Of a DNA stretch of 64,000 bases, positions 59,976-64,000 are shown piece by piece. This stretch comes from Maribacter sp044594925 (GTDB taxonomy: Bacteria > Bacteroidota > Bacteroidia > Flavobacteriales > Flavobacteriaceae). The position numbers and the translations under genes are program-made. Numbering within the stretch: the stretch's first letter is position 1; every line of letters begins with the position of its first letter. Where the stretch lies: positions 1,860,001 through 1,924,000 of the forward strand of contig NZ_CP138991.1 in the NCBI RefSeq assembly GCF_044594925.1, in the 5' to 3' direction. Under the pieces are notes generated by a model. The model saw nothing but the letters and a program-made list of their open reading frames with translations, did not search any database and was not told the DNA's origin.

Positions 59976-60365
59976 ATGGCAAAGAAAAATTTGAGACATA
60001 TTCCTATCTACAAAAAGGCTTTAGAACTTTGCTATATGAGCAGGGAAGTTGTGTCATATGTATCTTTTAACAAGGACCTATTAAAGCTTTACGAATCCAA
60101 CAGTCATAGAGATGTTATTGCCGATGCACTGCTGACGGACACCATATTAATTCCTCAAAGAATTGCCAAAGCGGAATATTCAATTTCCAATACCGAACGC
60201 ATGGAACAGGTTTCCTACATCAATATTATGATTAGAAACATGAATTCTTACTGTCTAGGTCTTGAAAAAGATGGTGTAAAGGAACTAGAGTATATAAATC
60301 TGCTCAGAACAGAAATCAAAAGTTTTAGACAGTATTTTAAAAAATGGAAAACGGCAATGAATTGA
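59976..60365 (+). CDS. Helical protein of unknown function (four-helix-bundle-like)
   Basis: 129 residues, all helix, no signal peptide. The pattern KALELCYMSREVVSYV, DALLTDTILIPQRIAKAEYSIS, YINIMIRNMNSYCLGLE and YINLLRTEIKSFRQYFKKW suggests four helices. This is the layout of the four-helix-bundle family related to 23S rRNA intervening-sequence proteins, though motif support is weak. It is divergent from the Lrp-type gene and could be its target. Confidence 0.6.
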   Translation: MAKKNLRHIPIYKKALELCYMSREVVSYVSFNKDLLKLYESNSHRDVIADALLTDTILIPQRIAKAEYSISNTERMEQVSYINIMIRNMNSYCLGLEKDGVKELEYINLLRTEIKSFRQYFKKWKTAMN

Positions 60366-60435
60366 TAGTTTCCCATCAAGTTTAAAAGTTTTGTTATAAT
60401 AAGTGCTACCGTTTTAAACCTTTGAAAGAATAGTC

Positions 60436-60443
60436 TAATTTTG
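60436..60443 (+). promoter_or_regulatory. -7 element of purU
   Basis: TAATTTTG, 20 bases before the proposed TTG start codon. Confidence 0.45.
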
Positions 60444-60462
60444 ATTTTCTAACAAGACTATT

Positions 60463-61314
60463 TTGAAAGTTTATATTCTTATCAATTGCCCTGATAAATC
60501 GGGAATCGTTTGTGCTGTAACTGGATTTATCCATTCCAGTGGTGGAAATATCATTTATTTGGACCAACATGTAGATAAATCTAAAAATATTTTCTTCATG
60601 CGTTTGGAGAGCGATTTTGACGCCTCTTCTTTCAATCTTGAAGAATTTCGTAAGGCCTTCAGGAAAGAACTGGCCATTATACATAAAATGGACTTTAGCA
60701 TCCATACCGCCAGTTCAAAGCCAAGAATGGCCTTATTCGTTTCCAAATACAATCACTGCTTATACGATATACTCAGTAGGTTTAATTCTGGTGAACTTCA
60801 AGTCGATATCCCTTTTATCTTGAGCAATCATCCCGATTTGGGCTACATTTCGGAACAATTCAACATTCCTTTTTACCATGTGCCTTTCTCAAAGCAAAAC
60901 CGGGATTTAGCCGAACAGGAACAGCTGAAATTATTGAAAGAACATGACATCGATTTTATTGTTCTTGCGCGCTATATGCAAATCGTTAGTACAACTTTAA
61001 TAGATAAATTCCCAAATAGGATAATTAATATACATCACTCTTTTTTACCTGCTTTCGCCGGTGCTAAACCGTACCACGCTGCTTTTGCCAGAGGGGTTAA
61101 AATTATTGGAGCTACAAGCCATTATGTAACAGAAGAACTAGATGCGGGGCCTATTATAGAGCAAGATGTAACAACGGTGTCGCACACACATTCCATTGCC
61201 GATTTTATAACAAAAGGAAGAGACCTCGAAAAAATAGTTCTATCTAGGGCGCTTAAACTACATATTGAGAGGAAAACAATGGTCTACAACAATAAAACGG
61301 TCGTTTTCTCGTAA
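60463..61314 (+). CDS. purU: Formyltetrahydrofolate deformylase
   Basis: 283 residues. The N-terminal ACT domain covers about 1-80 (VYILINCPDKSGIVCAVTGFIHSSGGNI). The formyltransferase-like domain covers about 85-280, with FSKQNRDLAEQEQLKLL, VLARYMQIVS and the active-site IINIHHSFLPAFAGAKPYHAAFARGVKIIGATSHYVT (in parts) carrying the N-H-D triad through ELDAGPIIEQDV. It hydrolyses 10-formyl-THF to THF and formate to balance one-carbon pools. The start is TTG at 60463, supported by the -7 element just upstream and the absence of an ATG. Confidence 0.93.
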   Translation: MKVYILINCPDKSGIVCAVTGFIHSSGGNIIYLDQHVDKSKNIFFMRLESDFDASSFNLEEFRKAFRKELAIIHKMDFSIHTASSKPRMALFVSKYNHCLYDILSRFNSGELQVDIPFILSNHPDLGYISEQFNIPFYHVPFSKQNRDLAEQEQLKLLKEHDIDFIVLARYMQIVSTTLIDKFPNRIINIHHSFLPAFAGAKPYHAAFARGVKIIGATSHYVTEELDAGPIIEQDVTTVSHTHSIADFITKGRDLEKIVLSRALKLHIERKTMVYNNKTVVFS

Positions 61315-61352
61315 AAAATAAATCAAAAATATCATTTAATAAACAAAAAAAT

Positions 61353-62057
61353 ATGCTAAAAAAGATAGGAATAGTAACCATACTAATATTATTTGTTTCC
61401 TGTGCGGAATTACAACAGGTCGTTGATCAGCTGCCTCAAGGAACAACCTTAGGGAACGAGGAAATAGGAAATGGCCTTAGAGCTGCGTTGGACAAAGGAA
61501 TTGCCAAACAAGTAAGCAAACTGACACAAACGGACGGTTTCTACAAGAATGAACTCGTAAAAATACTTTTACCAGAGGAACTTCGAAAAGTAGACAAAAC
61601 CCTCAGAGATATTGGCCTGGACAATTTAGCGGATGAAGGTTTAAGAGTCTTAAACAGGGCTGCAGAAGATGCTGTTTCAGAAGCTACGCCTATTTTCATT
61701 AATGCTGTGAAGGAAATTTCCTTTAATGATGCCAAAGCTATTTTATTGGGAGACGATAAGGCGGCAACTTCCTACTTAACCAATGTGACCCAAAAGCAAT
61801 TATATGATAAATTTAATCCAGTAATTAAATCCTCTTTTGAAAAAGTAGGCGCGGATAAAATTTGGAGTTCGCTAATTAATAAATATAATTCCATACCATT
61901 GACCAACAATGTGAATCCGGATTTAACGGATTACGTCACCTCACAGGCCTTAAAAGGAGTATATACCATGATAGCGGTAGAAGAAAAAGAAATACGAACA
62001 AAAGCATCTTCCAGAACAACTGATTTACTTAAAAAGGTATTTGCTTTACAGGACTAG
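61353..62057 (+). CDS. DUF4197 lipoprotein
   Basis: 234 residues. Lipoprotein signal VTILILFVSC with C17. The DUF4197 domain covers almost the whole mature protein: GNGLRAALDKGIAKQVSKLTQTDGFYKN, ILLPEELRKVDKTLRDIGL, EDAVSEATPIFINAVKEISFNDAKAILLGDDKAATSYL (in parts) and a C-terminal ALKGVYTMIAVEEKEIR. All helical, function unknown. It lies 38 bases after purU. Confidence 0.88.
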   Translation: MLKKIGIVTILILFVSCAELQQVVDQLPQGTTLGNEEIGNGLRAALDKGIAKQVSKLTQTDGFYKNELVKILLPEELRKVDKTLRDIGLDNLADEGLRVLNRAAEDAVSEATPIFINAVKEISFNDAKAILLGDDKAATSYLTNVTQKQLYDKFNPVIKSSFEKVGADKIWSSLINKYNSIPLTNNVNPDLTDYVTSQALKGVYTMIAVEEKEIRTKASSRTTDLLKKVFALQD

Positions 62058-62186
62058 TTTATTTTTTAACATTTACAACAATATATTCATCTATACTACG
62101 TTAAAAATTTAAGTATCAATAGTTTGATAGAATTAGTTAAAACTATAAACATTTTTTTGAGTTAGTAATTTTTGAGTTAGTTAGTT

Positions 62187-62214
62187 TAAAACCGGTGGGA
62201 GCACCGGTTTTTTT
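62187..62214 (+). terminator. Terminator downstream of the DUF4197 gene
   Basis: AAACCGGTG, GGAG loop, CACCGGTTT followed by a T-run; it is about 130 bases after the stop codon. Confidence 0.8.
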
Positions 62215-62267
62215 ATGCGCAATTAAATCTGTAATTAGACATGTAGCCGTATTGTAATAAGCTCATA

Positions 62268-62304
62268 AAAAAAGGTAAACTATTATCGGAACTTACCTTT
62301 TTAA
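62268..62304. terminator. Second hairpin before the AraC gene
   Basis: AAAAGGTAA ... TTACCTTTTT with a 14-base loop; A and T runs flank it on both sides. Confidence 0.55.
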
Positions 62305-62373
62305 GAGCAGAACAAGCATTCCTATAAATTTTATGACTACTTTAATAGAACGCTAATTCATCAATCAAAACCA

Positions 62374-63894
62374 ATGAGAACTTTAAGAATCTTCATCACA
62401 TTCTTGTTTCTTAGTTTCTACTGTTATCCTAGTCCACCGATAGACTTTGATGACTACGCAAACACTGTTCATCAACAAGCGCATGAAACCCGAAGAAACA
62501 AAGCAGAAAAGCTATTTACAGAGCGCAAGTACCCAGAAGCAATAGAAACTTATAAAAAGGTTTTAACCGGTAATAGGTCTGTCGACTCTAAAACGTTAAA
62601 AACGGTAGCGCAGAGCTATTCCGCTCTTAACCAATCAGATGAGAGCATTTCGTATATAGAACAATACTTATATTCCGATTTCGATACCGATGTTTTTGCT
62701 GATTCTTGGTTTGACAACATCAGACAAACTCCGCAATTTAAAACTACCACCGAAAAGTATACGCCTAAATTTAGTGTATGGTCATTTATGTACCTATATG
62801 TAGCACTTATTGGGTTTTATATTGCTTTCATAGTACAATTTAATCGAAAAGTTGATCGGCCAGCAAAGGCATTGATAGGTAGTTTTATATTTATACATTC
62901 CTTCTTTATACTTCATATTTGTTTGAACATTACAAATTACCAATATAAATTTCCGCACTCGTATTTAATGTCTACCTGTTTTTCTTTTTTATATGGTCCT
63001 TTATTATACTTCTATTTCAAACGAATTACACAGAAATACAGATTTAAAAAATCAGACCTTTTACACCTAATCCCAACAGTCTTATTTCTAATATATATAT
63101 TTCCTACCTACGCCCTATCGGCTGACGAAAAACTTACCCTAATGTTCGATAGAGTTCGCAAAGGACTGAATCCCGGGGATTCGCCTGATGTAATAATTCT
63201 TGTTATATTAAAATTGATTTCACTTGTAATTTATGGTCACTTTATACGAAAACTCTATCTAGCTTCTAAAAATTCCAAAGAGCAGACCAATAAGGAACAT
63301 CGTATATGGCAGCGTAACATCTATTTCATTCATATTGCTTATGTATTTTGTTATGCGGGTTATGGTATTTTGATTAGCAATAATATCATATCAGGTTTTC
63401 TTTACCACTTGCAACTGGTCTGTATGGCACTGATGGTAATGTATATAGGGTATTGTGCAAACATACAACCAAGTGTTTTCGGAGGTTCTTTTACCTTTAA
63501 TAAACTATTTTTTAAATATGAAAAGTCTGGTCTTACTTCCAGTTTATCGGTAGAACTAAAAGATAATTTGCTTTATTTATTTGATGAGAAAAAGATTTAC
63601 AAGGAAAACGATATTAATCTAGAAAAACTTGCCGAGCGCTTAAACACGACAAGACACAATGCTTCGCAGGTCATTAACGAACATTTTCAAATGAATTTCC
63701 ATGAGCTGGTCAATAAATACAGGATTAGTGAAGCAAAACAAATCTTTAATAAGGATAGTCAAAGAAATCTAAATATTATAGATGTGGCATACGAGGTTGG
63801 TTATAATAACAAAGTGACCTTTAATAAAGCTTTCAAAAAAGATACGCAAACCACTCCAAGCGAATACCAAAGAATGTCCGTAGAGGCATCCTAG
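62374..63894 (+). CDS. Membrane-bound AraC-family transcriptional regulator with TPR-like N-terminus
   Basis: 506 residues. Signal-like hydrophobic start (about 4-18), then TPR-like helices (about 40-110: AEKLFTERKYPEAIETYKKVLTG). Six or seven membrane helices follow (about 140-370). The C-terminal cytoplasmic AraC domain covers about 400-500, with LAERLNTTRHNASQVINEHFQMNFHELVNKYRI and IIDVAYEVGYNNKVTFNKAFKKDTQTTPSEYQ (in parts). Such proteins may sense extracytoplasmic signals and bind DNA directly at the membrane. The target is unknown. Confidence 0.9.
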   Translation: MRTLRIFITFLFLSFYCYPSPPIDFDDYANTVHQQAHETRRNKAEKLFTERKYPEAIETYKKVLTGNRSVDSKTLKTVAQSYSALNQSDESISYIEQYLYSDFDTDVFADSWFDNIRQTPQFKTTTEKYTPKFSVWSFMYLYVALIGFYIAFIVQFNRKVDRPAKALIGSFIFIHSFFILHICLNITNYQYKFPHSYLMSTCFSFLYGPLLYFYFKRITQKYRFKKSDLLHLIPTVLFLIYIFPTYALSADEKLTLMFDRVRKGLNPGDSPDVIILVILKLISLVIYGHFIRKLYLASKNSKEQTNKEHRIWQRNIYFIHIAYVFCYAGYGILISNNIISGFLYHLQLVCMALMVMYIGYCANIQPSVFGGSFTFNKLFFKYEKSGLTSSLSVELKDNLLYLFDEKKIYKENDINLEKLAERLNTTRHNASQVINEHFQMNFHELVNKYRISEAKQIFNKDSQRNLNIIDVAYEVGYNNKVTFNKAFKKDTQTTPSEYQRMSVEAS

Positions 63895-64000
63895 TAAACC
63901 TCAGGGAACCATTTATCGGCTGCGTAAACGTTTATAAGTCTTTCCCATGATTACGAACAGAGCGTGTTATTTTGACATCATACATTCTAGTGTAAAGCAG

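Larger units (their letters stand above)
62058..62373. other. Intergenic region with two terminator-like hairpins
   Basis: AT-rich; no coding frame of note. It contains GAGTTAG direct repeats around 62159-62183, then the hairpins at 62187-62214 and 62268-62304. The second hairpin could end a short RNA started between them or act as a leader feature for the AraC gene. Confidence 0.5.

Noticed and set aside
63895..64000. Possible tRNA or repeat at the window end
   Set aside because: No cloverleaf arms or T-loop GTTCGA motif, and no match to the dispersed repeat; I see nothing to annotate.

Overview
The window is AT-rich bacterial chromosome from the phylum Bacteroidota, most likely a marine member of the family Flavobacteriaceae. 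Several signs agree. Promoters match the Bacteroidetes consensus (TAnnTTTG at -7, sometimes TTTG about 20 bases upstream) and Shine-Dalgarno sequences are mostly absent. Families typical of the phylum are present: a type IX secretion (T9SS type B) cargo, a PUR-alpha-like DUF3276 protein, imelysin and DUF4856 lipoproteins, HTTM, DUF4920, DUF6268 and DUF1573. I see no insertion sequence, prophage, CRISPR array, rRNA or tRNA gene. Genes are dense and mostly chromosomal housekeeping. Five genes appear to use TTG starts.

Layout. 1-8.6 kb: end of an M20 peptidase, small heat-shock protein, TerB-like protein, DUF1456, a secreted protein, sucC, a Lon-N domain protein, lysA, a periplasmic thioredoxin and guaB. 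8.6-16.9 kb: an iron-type region. One tight leftward operon encodes an imelysin lipoprotein, an HTTM membrane protein, a TonB-dependent receptor and a mono-haem protein. Next to it are a DUF4856 lipoprotein, an unlisted 47-residue Cys/Lys-rich peptide, ferritin and a divergent protein with a CxxCxxCx5C cluster. Five copies of one 23-bp palindrome lie at the promoters of this block, and I see it nowhere else in the window. 16.9-36 kb: HMG-CoA lyase-type protein, LysE, a large T9SS cargo, pyrD, pepT, the nusB-DUF1573-yajC operon, an ABC exporter, an M14 carboxypeptidase, an acyltransferase/symporter pair, thiol-redox proteins and a peroxiredoxin. 36-41 kb: cold-shock protein, a run of tiny single-membrane-helix ORFs, a cyclophilin-FKBP fusion, an M28 peptidase and PPK2. 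41.2-48.5 kb: a leftward five-gene operon (ABC ATPase, ABC permease, MscS channel, DUF6268 barrel, NtrC-like response regulator without a DNA-binding domain), then grpE-dnaJ. 48.5-56.4 kb: epimerase, mnmD, ilvE, a MazG-like protein, another tiny membrane peptide, crcB, and an ammonium module (variant PII, AmtB, outer-membrane porin) preceded by three related palindromes. 56.4-64 kb: lipoproteins, a hydrolase, an Lrp-type regulator, purU, DUF4197 and a membrane-bound AraC-type regulator.

The observations I rate highest are: the shared operator that ties the uptake operon, ferritin and two small cysteine-rich proteins into one probable metal-responsive regulon; a family of tiny one-helix membrane proteins with a common N-terminal pattern at two loci; a dispersed intergenic repeat of about 90 bp in three copies; and the array of related palindromes upstream of the PII-AmtB-porin genes. 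All functions are inferred from sequence patterns read by eye; no database search was run.
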